The notes: generated by a model from the sequence alone, not told the origin. Positions 24,913-39,400 are shown, counted from the stretch's first letter. The stretch is 64,000 bases of DNA from Branchiostoma belcheri (GCF_001625305.1 NW_017802379.1:2169564-2233563), one strand, 5' to 3'. Translations and numbers: made by a program.

Positions 24913-27602
24913 AGTCTGTCTGTATCACCCTTCAAACCTTGGAACTACTGGACATCTTCATATTATGTTTGCGGCATCCATCCCATTCTTACATGTATTC
25001 CGTTCTGCATACAGAATTATTTTAGAGCAATATTGATGTGTAAAAAAAAGCTCATTACACCACAAACATTATGTTCTGTTCTACTAAAACTACTGTTTCA
25101 ACTGCAAAATAAAGATACAGTAAAGTTTTTTAAGTCTTAAGATTTTTGTTTAAAAATTTGAAAAATTTAGTGCTACAAACTTAATTTACACTGCATGTAT
25201 AGATTATTCCTTTCTACCTGTAACTGGGTCAAAGTTCACATGGAACTGTCCATAGTATTAAGTACAGTCTGTGTTCTTACAATTACAGCTGTTTACAAGA
25301 TAATATGTACATTACCGTTTTTATTGTTCTACACCATTGTTATTTTAATTACAAACTGTATTGCTGTATGAAGTATTGCTGCAAAACCTAGCATGCTGTA
25401 GTGATAAAATGGTAGACCTTGTGTACTAGTATCTCGGGGTAATTTTCGTCGTGTATAATTAAGGGTAATTATACCTGCTAATAAAAGACTCCCATGTCCT
25501 GAAATGTAGAAGAAACCACAAATCTGGGGTGATGGTAGTTGATGCTTTCCTTATTTCAGCAGGAAATGTGGTTTTGATGAATGTTCTTGTGTTATATCAT
25601 AGTCTTTAACATCCTGATTCTTAATTAAACACTTCCAGACCTCCCAGCTGGCATTCTTTGTTGATACATATAAGCTACAACTAAGACTATTTAACCCAGA
25701 ATCCACCATTATGGATACATCAAGCACAGGCAATTATTAGACCAAAATTTGTTGAAATGTTTCTACATGCAGTTCATGGCAATTTTTGTGACCATGTAAA
25801 AGTTCCCTTTTGAAGTTTCAGCCCACATGTAAACATATGGCCAATTAAAACGGATGTACAAGAACAGGTGTATGTAGATGGTATGTAGTCGAATTGCCCT
25901 GTGTAGGATTTAATGACTGTTGTATTGAACACTTTCGAACCCACTCAAGTGTAAATAAAATGCTCTGACGTGTGGAAACGGAACACAAAACCCGTCTGTG
26001 TGTGAAGGACATTTAACAGAATGACCCGCCACTCAGACCTTAATAGCATGTTTCCCACATTTACCTAGCAACATGCAGATATTCCCACATGAGAGGCTGT
26101 CCCCCAGGGTAAATGCCTGCTGACCCGTGCTGATATGTCTGTCACGCCCGGAATGTCGCCCGGTCACTGACGGACCGACGTTACGTACTGTCCCTGTCCC
26201 GTTTGCGTCACGCTCTGACGCGCTTCCAATGCACGTCCCTACAGCGTCGAGGTAAAGTGGTCGCCAAGCCGTCGACGAATTCGGTCGAAGTTGATCGCCA
26301 GTACGTCGCCGAATCGACTCGGAAGCACCAGAGAACTGCGTTTTTTTTGTTTTTTTTCAAAGTTTACCTGGGAATCTATTCTCACGTTGGACCGGGCTCG
26401 GTGACCTGCAAACATCGGTCAATCCCTGAAAATCGCGCAGTGGTGAGGAAGACACCAGCCTTTATTCTGTTGTGCCAGGCGCCCGCTTAAAACCTCGACG
26501 ACAACGTGGTGTATAGTCAGTTGAAAGACGTACAAAAGGAGGATATATACATCAAGTGCTGTGGGCTGTTTGGCACGATTGAAACGGGCGGGGTTCTTGG
26601 TATGGCGATATGAAGACAACAAACATTACCTGAGGGCGCTTTGATCTGACTAATGCCTTGACATTAGGAGGTCTGTTCTATTGAGTGGGGAAAACAGCTA
26701 TCATCGCCAGCACTCAGGATTCATTTTGCCTAAAATTACCTCACATAACCTTCCTGTTACAGGCCGAATCGGGCTCCACGCTTTCAAGAAGGCTACACAC
26801 TTCTGTCTGCCGTTGATCTGAAGCAATCGTTGGACGGAAACTGTGCCCACCACCCTCAGCACAAGTTGAGTTCGCCGATACATGTACGTAACGAGGAGTA
26901 ACCACACTACAGGGTTTGTCTTCAGAATCTACGTAACCAGTCTAGTTGTTAATGTAGAAACGGAGCTATATGAGATATTGAGAATATTCCTTCTCCAAAA
27001 CAAGAACGTTGCGACGATCTTCGAACCTGAACAAGCGACTTCTCACTTCATAGTCACAGCTGTTGATTCTCGGAACTGTACGTGTAATTCTGACTACACG
27101 GATTTGTGTCTCAGAGGTGTGAGGACTACAGATTACATGTTTATTCTCTCACAACAAAACCTGCGGCAGCCCTCAACAAAGTCATAGTAATCCTGTTACC
27201 ACAAATATAGTCATCTTACGGAAAGATACGTTCAGTCAATTTCGTGCGGTCTTGCCAGTTTTTTAATGATTAGTGGGTCCTCTGCCATTTCAGACAACAA
27301 CAACAACAACACCTGAGACCTGTACAATATGATTTAATATTGCACCTCAGCCAAGGTGCTTACAAGGACGAATGACTAGACGGCTCTGTGTTCAATCGTT
27401 TCAAATTCATTTCAGGTCGAAGACATTGTTGTCGTTGCGGTCTTCGCTGACAGTTTCCATTGAACAGTGCGTGTACGTGCTTTTCATTCATTCATCAACC
27501 AGGCTATAATAGTTGTCGGGTACCTTGCACAATTGAGGGCGTTTCCGATCCCCCGACAGGCCTGTCACCTGAGTTCTATAAAAACGTTAGTTGTTCTTCA
27601 AA
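24913..27602. other. Intergenic; CpG-rich promoter of the next gene near 26.1-26.3 kb
   Basis: AT-rich DNA passes at about 26100 into a CpG-rich block (26130-26320), possibly the promoter or first non-coding exon of the gene starting at 27603. No coding region is recognised. The frame at 26203-26490 has no domain. Confidence 0.45.
25108..25113 (+). promoter_or_regulatory. Polyadenylation signal, probable TRMT2A
   Basis: AATAAA lies about 200 bp downstream of the TRMT2A stop codon in AT-rich sequence. It is the first canonical hexamer after the stop. Confidence 0.6.
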
Positions 27603-28965
27603 ATGAGTCGCAAAAGCAAGAAAGAAATTGGGCCTCTAGGTGGAAGGCCGTTTCCCTTCCTCATGAACGATGAACAAGTCGAGGCCGAGCTGACCGCCCT
27701 GCAGAGAGAGCGGGAGAAACTGATGAAGAAGAAGAAGGTTCTGGAGTTACGACACGAGGTGGCGAGGCTACAGATGGAGGCGGACTCGTCCCAGCCGCCT
27801 CCACCGCCTCAGCTGCACCGGTCAGCATCTCAGGGGCAGAGGAGGGAGTCCAGACGGTACTCCAGTTCAGAGTCGAGGCGCCAGGGGGAGACAAACACAG
27901 TGGTCTACAACAAGAAACCCTCCCCGGACATAGAAAGGTCCAACAGAGAGCCCAAGACTCCTCCCAGGACCACCCCTGATGTCACACCTGAGTTCAAGAA
28001 CCCACCAGGTTTGTAAGAACATTCCTGATAGGCAGGTAAGGTGACGGAATCACACAGCGGTGACTTTCAACTTCTGTAAATTTAAGTTTTTAATTGTGTA
28101 CCATTTAACTTTTGTGCTCCGATCATGCCAAGATATCTGTTTCTTTGTTAAATTACGCTCATAAGTTGAATATTCCCATTTGAATATTACAGGTATAACA
28201 GTCCAGCGGAAGAATTCCAGGGCATCTAGATCCAGCACGTCAAGTCGTACGGAACCCCCTCCTCCTGCTCCTGATCGCGATACCCCTGTCTTCAGAAACC
28301 CGCCTCCTTTCGACCTTGTCGGCATGGACACCCTTCGCGGAGCACCGCCGGATATGGCCCCGGAAGTGTTCCCTCCGGAGGGGTCAAGGTCAGGGGAAAC
28401 TGTGACGTCACCAGAGACCAGTTCAAGTGCCCATTCCAAGCAGAAGGAAGAATTTCTCCGAAGGAGGAAAGAGAAGAAGGAGGGTTCCTCTTCCCGCCAT
28501 GGCTCGGTCCGATCCACGACTTCGTCTGTGAGACGCTTCAGCGACCTGGGTCACCAGCCTCGGACGGGGACGATGTCGTCTGTCCGGTCGCACAAGGACG
28601 TCGGGGGGTCCCCGGTCGCCCCTCCCCGCCACGGCAAGAAGTCTGACCCCACCAGTCCAACATCGCCCGGCCAAACGGCACTGTTCGACTTCACCCAACC
28701 GTCCGGGTCCGTACGCTCAAGAACCGGAGTCCCCGCGGCGTCTGCTGGCACACCCCCTCCTCCCCCACCGCCTCCCCCTCACCCCTCCGCACTCCCTGCC
28801 CCCTTAGTAATCCAAAGCGGTGCACGAAGGACAAGTTCTGAGCCTGTCCAGAGAAACCACGTGGTTGTTCCGGATTACGGAAGAAATCCCCCGCAAAGTC
28901 CGGAGGGTGCGGTCAGCCTGGCAGACTTTATCAAACAAGCCGGAGTGAAACATCAACACAAGTAG
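27603..28965 (+). CDS. Charged-helix, proline-rich protein of unknown function
   Basis: Two coding exons, 27603-28008 and 28193-28965, joined at a phase-1 GT-AG intron; total 1179 nt (392 aa). I use the ATG at 27603 because the weaker ATG at 27591 is followed by FFK and gives nothing more. Residues about 24-62 form a charged amphipathic helix (ELTALQREREKL, VLELRHEVARLQ). The remainder is low complexity: Ser/Arg-rich, several PPG/PPP motifs, a run of nine prolines near residue 325, and a C-terminal SLADFIKQAG. No catalytic or membrane segment is visible. The helix closely resembles the N-terminus of the MyTH4-FERM protein that begins 4.5 kb downstream on the same strand. I do not recognise the family. 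A cytoskeletal adaptor role is only a guess from the poly-Pro content and the neighbour. Confidence 0.7.
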
Positions 28966-31765
28966 CTATATAAACTGTAACGGTCAGACTCTAACACCAT
29001 TATCAACAGCAATTCTAATATTTCTCAACTACCTCCTATGAGTCAATTGTCTCGAAGTTGTCAAATCCTTACACAATGTTATTAATTGGAGAATCCTCTT
29101 AACATTTAAGAGTTAATTGTGTACATCATCGCTATTTTACTACTATGGTTCTCAACATGCGGTTATGTTTTGTTATTTTGATATGATATGATAGTGCTTA
29201 CTAGTTACAATCATACCTTTTGTAGTATTTACATATGTAACTAATGCATTGACTTTCATCAATTTGTTGATCTTTTTGTGTTTTTTTATGACTTCTCTTG
29301 TAAAAAGTACTGAGTTTGGAACGAGCAAGTACTTTTGGGGTATGGAAAAATAACTTGAGAATGTTCCTATTGCGATAGAGGACGACAGCAAATAGATAAG
29401 GCATTAACTGGCTTCGCCCCTAAGTCGTCACCAAAAAACATGTCGAAATGAAAACAGATTCTGCCGCCATTTTCTCCACCCCTCACGATTATTTCTGGTT
29501 TATCCCTATCTCTGTAAGCTATTTATGAAATGATGAACACACTCTTCATGTGATAACTATGAAAAGTATGTTTTATTACAAAATTTGATACCTGTATGAG
29601 TCGGCTTTGTTCATTTTGTATTCAGCTCTACATTTATGGCATGCAGTTCTACATTTAGCCGCAATGTGACGCTTTATATGTTCAACATTGACAGGAGACA
29701 GTCGCGCTCTAATGTCTTGCCTCCGAATTCAAAGTCACACTTTTCACATACCATATAGCCAGCTAGCTCCTAAAATTACGCATATATAATCCCTTTCACA
29801 ATAGATGTGGTTAACCTACATGAAATGCCAGTTCATTCCAGTATGAAAGTTTTCGTTGATGACCGTACTAGTATTCTATGTTGTAAATAACGTTATATAT
29901 AAACAAAAGGCAGACATTGGTGATTGTTGGAATATGATAATACAATACAACGTATTCATACATAATGACACAATGGATTAGTGCTATTTCAGACAATAAG
30001 AACGTTACACGAATGAGGTTATGGTACCAGTCACGGAATATTTCTTTATGTCTGTGACCCATGGGACCATGCTTAAAGGTCGGAAATACCAGTACCGTGA
30101 TTCTGTTTAACTAGGTTTTCCTTTTTACTATTATATAATTTGTTTTCTTATCCATCCAAACACATGCATCATGTGCTGGACGAATATCAGCAGCCATGGT
30201 CGCAAAACAATTTGACGACTTTAGATCGTAATTTTATCCAAAAGTGTATATTTTGTAACAGCAGACGAAACCACTATTTTTCCAGTTGCTCCAAATCTAA
30301 TGAAACCATGCCATCTTGCCCATTGGGGTCGAAATTGCTACCCTCTACCAGACATGTTGGTTGCTAATAGTAGTAATTATAAGCTGCATAAATTGTAAGA
30401 GCTAGAGTAACGCCTTGCAACCCACTGTGGCAAGTTATTCCGTCTATATTTCCCAGCAAATTAGGAGCCAATCGGAGTCTACGAAAGTACCTAAATAGAC
30501 AGGGGTGTTCCCACGTACAGCTCCGTCAGAAGTGACGCATGTGTGTGTGGCCCTCCTCACACTTTGTGATACCTCGGGGTGACCCCCACCCGTCCAACCT
30601 GTTCTGTCAGTCTGAAGGGGTCACCCACCCGACTGAGCCGACTGGATTCTGCGCGGTAGAGATTCAGCCCAGTGTCCTGGGGACGAGCGCCGGTGGTCAG
30701 GGGCGACTGGCAGACGACTTGGGACGAATTTTCACCTCAGATGATCTAAAACGTGAACGGTCTGACAGAAAAGATATTTTCCGTGTCGGGAAGATTTCTT
30801 ACCGTAGCACCGAGTTTATAGATGCGATCCATCGTATTATCAAGACAACTCCAGCGATAAACAAGTGACTGTCCCGTATCGGGGCTTCGTGATTTGACAA
30901 CAGACACCGGATCATCAATCGTGTCGGATATCAACAAACTGAGGGGAATTTTCCGAGTGATTTGTACATGGATACACGTTTCTAAGGCAACGTTAATAGG
31001 TGACGTCATTTTCAGACGACAGTACAAGAGAGGTAAGACATTTTAGTCTGTGTTTATGAGGCGATACGGTAGCTTTACCGTGGATAGAGTTACACAACGG
31101 TGAAAGTAGACCCGAGGATTTGTCTGCTGTAACCATTGATTGCACCTTTGCAGTGGCTTCGGGCCAGTGTCGTTCTACTTTTGGGACAAGCGGATATCTG
31201 ACTGAAACCTGTCTGTATAGTATACAACTAGTGGTTCCTATGATTATTGGCATCTTTGAATTCAGAGAAAAAAGTCATTTGGCACAGTAAAGATCTTTTG
31301 GTAGTATATCTGTTTATAACAAAAGACAAGAAAACAACACCATAGACTATGTTTAGTAAACACTGCAATGTTGAATTTCGTGCGCATCGAGTATTAGGTG
31401 TTTCGAATGTTGTGTTACATGCAGTCTAACTAATAATTTCCATTCAGTGCTAAAATTACTACACGAAGGTCGTGAGAAAGGTCACAGGAAAGACACCTAG
31501 ATTTTACTAGCTAATGACGTCAAAAAATGGCTTCTTATAGTTCAGTGAACCAATGACATGGGAACATGGCTTAGAACCCCAAAAGACACTTCAGTACTTA
31601 TATATAACAACGCTATATTTGGAATTTTGAGGATGTGCTTTCGAATGTTTTATCTCATCTTTTTATCTTATTTTTCTATGTATAATGATTACTCGTTAGC
31701 ATATAATGTTATCATTAAGATGTCACTCAGCCGGTAAGCGACGAGATATACTTTCATAACAAACA

Positions 31766-31801
31766 ATTCATTCATTCATTCATTCATTCATTCATTCATT
31801 C
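31766..31801. repeat. (ATTC)n microsatellite
   Basis: About nine perfect copies of ATTC. Confidence 0.9.
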
Positions 31802-33049
31802 AAAAGCCATTCATGTAAACGGCACTGAAAAAGACTTTATGTACATGGTAGTCGTTATTTCATTGAAGATCAAACGTTCTTTAGGTTATTCAAACTGGTC
31901 TTTGTTCAAACACTCGTCCACGTTAAGAACCGTACTATCCCGTCTGATCCCTCCATTGTGTAGGCCAGGAATGTGTTCATGTGAAGGTTTGGCTGTACTT
32001 TTAAAGCAGCGCGCGCCTTAGGGCGTACATCTGAAGATGTAAGGTTTAAGAAAGGGATATTCTTTCTTCACGTTGACTACAGCAGTATCAGGAACGTGGC
32101 TGGCTTACCCTAGTCCTCACCAGTTTATTACAAAACTAGATTTAGATTTGAAAAAAAATTAAAAGATTTGATTGATTGACGAAAATTGCACAAAAGCGAC
32201 AAACAATAGACGTCATTGTCATTGTCTTGTCTATGATAATACCTTAACTGTATAATACTGACGTTCATAGACTATCTACACTGGTGCCACGAACCAATTG
32301 TAACCTAATTGTGTACATCACTTATGTATCAGTGAAGGACACGGTGCTTTGGAACACAAATACCTGCATCTAAAGTAACACAATTGACCCACTTGGAACC
32401 ATTTTAAGTTGGCGCCTCATGGACTATGGGTACTGATTTTGGTCCCTAGAAAAGTACATTGTTGATCCCTTGACTTCATTTTCTCATTGATTAACTTACA
32501 TGAAGGACATTGTATAAATGTCTCTGTATAAGTTCCGGATTTTTTCTTCTTCTTCCTTTGCGAATTCGATGCCCACGTTCATGTCTGTGCTGAACATTCT
32601 GGCACGTCGAGGTCAGAGGTTTTTCAAATTTCCATGGTTGTAGCCATTGATTTTGTATTCATCTAGTACAGTGTAGATATTTTCTCAGTGTGTGAATGCG
32701 TGCAATGCCACCGATAACTTGTACATATCATGACAGTTTTACAATTAAAGGTGACACGAGCAATGAATATTTTATGCCCTGCACATGGAGGGGTTGGGAC
32801 GGTATTGTTCTCAAGAAGCCTTCCCCTTTGGAACAACAAATCCTGATTTATCTGTCCAAGTATGGACCAGAATGTGGCACACAATGACACAGCAGTAGGG
32901 GTGTTGTACTTAAATTGACCTGGGTATAGAGGCTAGTGGGCCCGGCCATTGGCCTGGTGCACGTGGTATTTCTTCGTCGTTGGAATTTTAACAAGCTTGA
33001 GTAAAGGCTGTTAAGAAGTTTCTAAGTACTTCCCAACCTACTGTCGAAG

Positions 33050-33175
33050 GGTGATGATGATAATTAATGGTAGCCATTATAGTGATGATGATGACGTGAT
33101 GGTGGTTGTGATGTTATGATGATGACAATGATGATGATGATGATGATATTGATGATGTTGATGATGGTAATGATG
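33050..33175. repeat. GAT-rich imperfect microsatellite
   Basis: Interrupted GATGAT repeats with scattered substitutions. Confidence 0.85.
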
Positions 33176-33494
33176 AAAAAAAGTTACATATATGCTGTTA
33201 TTTGTTAGCAGATTCAGCTGCATGCGGACTTACACAAGTTTTAACTTGTCTAATATTATACAAGAACTCTATCTAGTACTACTGTATTGAAAAATATACA
33301 GAAAAGGATATTACTCTGGCATTTAGGATTCTATTTTATAATGTGTTATGAAGTGGTGTATACTTGGATTTTAACAAATGCAATGCCGCATCAGTTCAGG
33401 TAATATTGATATTATTCGTGTATGACCTGCTATGTCATTGGAAATAAAATCTGAATCTAATGTAGTGTATCCACGACTTTCCAGAAGTGTGAGG

Positions 33495-36400
33495 ATGTTG
33501 CGCGGGAAGAAGAAAGGCGGGAAGACCAGTCCTGAGGAGGCGGAGTTGGACCGGGAGATCACCATCCTGCAGCATCAGAGAGACCGGCTGCTGAAGAGGA
33601 AACAGCTGGTGGATCTCAGGTACGTACGGCAGATGGGGGAGACAGTTTGGTACTGGCGATTGAAAGGTAGAAGAAGTCTCTGCCAACCCTTTCTGCGGAG
33701 TGGAAAAAGTAGATATTTGCCAGAATTTGGAAACTATTTTGCTAGAAGAGTTGGGCGGCTATTAGAGTTCAATTTGTCCAATAATATCATTTCCATTTAA
33801 CCAATTTCTACCATTTTGTCAGCCCTTGAAGCTACGTATACAAGGATAATGAATGGGTTGTTAAATTGACGGAAGAAGTTTTGGTAGGCTGTAGTTTGTA
33901 CCAAAGTAAGGCCACTTTTTCACAAGGTTATACAAGGCTCTTTATTTTTGTCCCAGGAAAGAGATCGCCATGTTGCAGATCGAGACAGAACAGCTCGCAC
34001 AGGGACAGGGACCGGGACCGGGCGGGTCGGATCCTGACTTCGACACCGTGTCTCTGGGTAAGGAGCCACTTACTGTACCACACTATCACAGTGGGACGGA
34101 CGGATACATAGGAAGAGTCATCCCATGCTCAAGTTACGAAAATGGCCAATTGAAAGTTCGAAGAAATAATATACCATTTGTTTGCCTACTACATCATCTA
34201 ACTGTAGGTGTATAACGATAACCATAAACATTTTAGTTGCCTCGTCAAAAGCATCAAGAATGTATGAAAAACTGATATAAAATTTACCCACAGGATCCGT
34301 GAATACGGCAGCTCTAGAGTATATGGACCCTGGGAACGTGTTTGACCCAGACTACCCTGGGCAGGGGCTGCAGCCCGTCCATTGGCTAGGACCACACTAC
34401 AGGCGGAAACGGACATCTTCTATCTCTGATGTGTCCATAGCTTCATCTTTGATGGAAGGTACAGGACCTCCGTTTTTCCTTAAGAAAGTGATAATACATG
34501 CATTGTAAATATAGGACAGTACATATTAAAAAGTACCTATTATTAGTAATACTAGTAAGTATCAGAAATTGTACCAAAGACTGTCGAATATATTGTCTCA
34601 TCCCATATTACATTCTTTTCCAAAGAAATCAAGATTTAAACTTCATCTAGTATCTTTGAAAAATTCACAAACATATAATCACATTTAGTGAACGTTTCAA
34701 AAGCGTATGAATGAAAAAAAAATTGTCTTGCCTTTTTTATATTTTCAGAACACAGTTCAACCAGCGCACCGGTAAGTACAACTAATTCTCATTTACAAAA
34801 TCAACCGACGACATAACAAAAGAAACCAGCAGATTATGTTCTTAGCTGTCATAACTCCTGACATTTCACTATGAGATGGAGACTTAGTGAGCACAAACGG
34901 AGTTGGCGTATCTAGCATGAGAAAATACTAGTTACTTTCATTTTCTTTTGTTGTTACTTTACTTTACACTGATTATTTCTTGCTTAATATGTTCACTGGC
35001 ATTATAAAAACGCCAAGTACGTATTGTAGACTTAATCTCACACAGACACAAGTATCCAATATGGAGTTAGCATTTACAGCATGGGAAAATCTTTGAAACT
35101 TGCTCATTATCATTATCCACTTTAGTCGTTGCGCAGTTAGACCTTAGTATATGTTCAGTGACATTAAAGCCGCAGTACATTTCAGACCTAAGCTCACACA
35201 GACCAGATCTACAATTAGAGTGGTCGTCTTCTCGTAAAGGAAAGTTTAAACGCCAATTTCGGGATTTGAGTGTTGCATCTGGCATTTTTATCAGGGATCC
35301 TGTTAGTCCTTGTTGAGTGGTGATTCTCAAATTGACGCGTATGTATGTATAAGCTTTCTTTTTCTTTTCATTGTGGACATTCGACAATAAAGTAGATTGA
35401 CTTCCGATAGTCCGACCTGTGGTCGTGGGAAACTTGTATTGGCCTCAGGGTAGTTATTAGGGACGGTTCAGAAATGACAAGGGATGGTGAAATGTTTTTG
35501 TGAAAAAGTTTCCACTTTCAGGCCAACATACAGCTAGTGAATTATTTTTACGGTTTCCTGTACATTTATTTCGACTTTTTTGCGTATTTCGTTATTTTTT
35601 GATAGAACCACGCATGCACACTAAGCTATTTTCCATCGCCCCATCCATAAATTCTGACCTGTCCCTTATAATTACTAGTAACTCTTTTCTAGTCAAGATT
35701 TGATCAGTCTGGAAACAACTTTTGGTAGGGTCTTTTCGTGATGTAAGCATGGCAAACACATATTAAAGTGTAGTACGAGTTTTACCATCATTTTGCAGTG
35801 ACTTTGGTCAATAAGTGATGAGAGAGATCTAGAAGATATGAACACGCTATATATGTTTATATGAGTTGACTAAAATGGTAGGCTTACTCTTCTTGACAAG
35901 TTTCAAGAACAGTAGACACACTTTCAAACCTAAAACTTGACAAGTTTCAAGAACAGTAGGCACACTTTCAAACCTAAAACTTGACAAGTTTCAAGAACAG
36001 TAGGCACAGTGACACTTTCAAACCTAAAACTTGACAAGTTTCAAGAACAGTAGGCACACTTTCAAACCTAAAACTTGACAAGTTTCAAGAACAGTAGGCA
36101 CACTTTCAAACCTAAAACTTGACAAGTTTCGTCAAGAACAGTAGGCACACTTTCAAACCTAAAACTTTTGCCTCGTTTTCCACAAGCAAAAAACTCTTCC
36201 CACACCGGGAATCGAACCCGGGCCTTGGCGGTGAGAGCGCCAAATCCTAACCACTAGACCATATGGGACTTCATGATTAGTTTACGTAAGGCTTTGCTTA
36301 GAACTTAGCTCTTTGGTTGACAGTATATATCATTCAATAAGATATGCATGGGTGGATTTTCAGAATGTTTAAGGATGACGTAATGATACATACTGAAACC

Positions 36401-39400
36401 AATCTGAATTCAACACATCAGATGTCCATTGGGAAGTTACATGCGCCACCTAACGGAATTTGTAGTTACTGTATTTTCTTGTAAGATACCATAAACCCGT
36501 GTTATACGTTCAAGAAATGGTCTGATATTTGGGTATTTAGTTTCTGTTATTTTATTCAAAATAGTATCTTCGTGGTATAAGACGAGGACCTGCAAAACAA
36601 TGTCAACAAGTCAATGCAAATATCTTGAATCTCTGATAGATGCCGCCACGCCCATTTCCAAATAAAAAGGCATACATCTATACATAGATCTAGAATTTAG
36701 GCGTGGCTAGCTGAGTGTATCTTTTGTTTATCAAACAGGCAAATTGGGACAAAGTGTTTATAAAATAGCACACGAATGCTTTTAAGCCAGGCTATTCAAC
36801 TGCATGGGTTCTACATATTGCCGGGCAACTACATACGATAACAGTATCAAGTGACGTCAAAACTGTCTCTAGAGGACAGCACGAATTTCAGAAACCTTTT
36901 GTCATCAGTTTCACAATGACGTTGATCATGACCTTGACACACCTTTCAGGAGGACTCCCCCACCCGGCGGGGTCGGAGGTCACACCGAGAGGATTCTGGG
37001 AACGCCACAGATACCAGCTCTATCGCCAGCGAGCAGGAATTCCAGGTGAGTCGATATTACAGACAAATGTTACCTGTACATTTAAGACGCTAGAACAGAG
37101 GCAGTTAGTTGCCAATATGTTAAATTGAGAGGAGGGCGAAGATTATGAAATGTAGAGTCACTGACGTAAAATGGAACATTGTTTTCTTGAGCGGACACCT
37201 GTTTGCTGTTGATATAACTGACCACAGTTACGTAGTAGCCAGCAAAACAAGGGACATTCCTTTAGCTTTGCGTACACAACGTAATACTTAATGATACAAA
37301 GCCGTTAACACTAAGAAATGTGGAGTCTTTTCATAGATACATACGTAGGTTTATGTGTGTTGTCCTTTCCTTGAACAAACTGGATTTGATTACAAAGACA
37401 CGGTGAATGACCGCATCAATAGTTAATTAAAGCGCTAATGGTCTGAGTACAGTTCTTCTGATGGTATCATTTCTCTCACTAAATATTCTTGAGATTTACG
37501 AATTCTTTTCACGTTGATATTGTTGTGAACATATGGCTATACCTGAGTGCAACTCAAAATAAACATAATCCAGCGCTAGCTGTCTGTCTAGCTTTGGTTG
37601 TTAAGAAACAGTAAAAATATTTTGCTCAAAAGGCCGACATTTTTTAAACAATATGTATTCTTCAAATGACATATGACAAGATAATGCTGCCATAATTTTT
37701 GGTACGATCGCCCTCTTACATTATATTGTGGCTAAAGCAACAGCCGATCCGGATGTGTTCTTTGCTCGGCAGGCCAGCAGTCTAATGTTTCTCTAAACCA
37801 GGCCATGCGCGAAGACACCTGTTGTTCTAAACCTGTTGTTTTAAACAAGGGCGTATAGAATAACGGGCTCACGTTTCTTGGCTGTGCATGTAGTTCTGAT
37901 TTCTGTTACACGACTGAAATGTAGTTGCATTATACATTAAAATTCTTAACCCTAATATCATAGACGGGCATAATTCCTATTACAATTTCGTCAACTTAAA
38001 GAGTAAGTTAGAAGAACACACACAGTTAAATTCAAACGTTGCTTCAAATATTAATGCTAAGCCAGACGACATCTCACACTATATTGTTTCTTGTACGATG
38101 ACTCAATGGCAATATGTACAATATTTTCATCAGTAGACTGCCTATATTTTGCGTCCTTGACAACACCTTGTCACAATTATTGCGGTGAAATTTAGCGTAA
38201 CAGTCCCGCGAACTTTGGCCTTTGTCGTCCCCCCTGGGACCGAACTGTTGTCATCGGTAATCAACCACTGATAAATATTGCATGGAGTACTTCAGCCGTA
38301 AAAACATTTTGATATTTCAAAAGAAACGTTTGTAACCGATATCATTGACCAATTGTGGCAGAATAAAATGGCTTTAAACCATTTCTTAGGTTGCTTTACT
38401 TGATCATGATGCTGTATTTGATGTTTACAGATAAATCTGTTAATCTGATAATGGATGATCAAGGAGCTTCTATCACATTTGAGCTATCGGCAGTATAGGA
38501 AAATATATACCATTACGTTTCTTTTCATATATAATTTCTCCCTATGTGCACAAAGTCATCATAAGTTGTGGATAGCTTTCCGTTGATAAAAGCTTGCATC
38601 ATACCATTGAGGCATTTAATTAGTATCTAGGAGATGATATATGTCCTTGTTCTTAAAATGTACAACCCCCTTTCATCAACAGAAATTATCTGGAATAAGT
38701 CTTCCTGATTCTGCACTCACTGATTCATGGCATCCGATCCTTAGCTTCGTGATATTAACACTTACACTATGTATACAAAATGTATGTATAACAAGGCTTT
38801 AATGTTTGAAATAGTACCTTTCTTTTCTTATTAGACGTATAGAAAGAACTGATGAGCACGAAATAAATGCTCGGCGTTTTACATTATATCCTCTAACGCC
38901 GCCTCCCCCCCCCCCCCCCCCCCGTAGTGGGACGAGCGTCTGGCGGCTCTGTCCCCCACACTAGCGGCAGAGGCTCGGGAGGTCCGCAGTCATGAAGAGA
39001 TAGGACTGGACTTTAACTTTGGCGTGAGTGGAAACTTGAATTATACTCTTATTATGATCGATATGGTTATTACACAATTGTTTTTAATAATTAGTCAGAT
39101 TCGAATAACTGTTTTTGATGAAAATGTCAACTTAATTCACAGTAAAGGTTTTTTTTAAATTACGTATCTTACCCATACATGCCTATGTTCCAGGTCCCTG
39201 TCATTGATGATGTGAATCCCAAAGACGAGAGAACAAAGAAGCCCAAGGTGAGCATTCGATAACCTTATCTTATATATGGTACGACACGTTTGTGTACATG
39301 TAAAGATTCATAACTAGATTTCAATGTTCTAGTTCTACGTAGCATTTCTATATTCATCCCAAAGTAAGTCTTTCATAAAAAAAAAACTTTTCGCTAGTTC

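Larger units (their letters stand above)
28966..33494. other. Intergenic; microsatellites, no gene recognised
   Basis: Contains an (ATTC)n array at about 31766-31801 and an imperfect GAT/GATGAT-rich tract at about 33050-33175. The 109-codon plus frame at 30539-30868 has no domain or homologous block I know. Upstream exons of the MyTH4-FERM gene, if any, would lie here. Confidence 0.5.

Noticed and set aside
30539..30868. 109-codon plus-strand open frame upstream of the MyTH4-FERM gene
   Set aside because: No recognisable homology, and it cannot be joined in phase to the first MyTH4-FERM exon with a clear donor. It remains possible as a lineage-specific small protein.
36917..37128. 70-codon frame over exon 5 of the MyTH4-FERM gene
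   Set aside because: The phase of flanking exons requires the other frame ([11 protein letters not shown]...), which keeps the whole model in frame.
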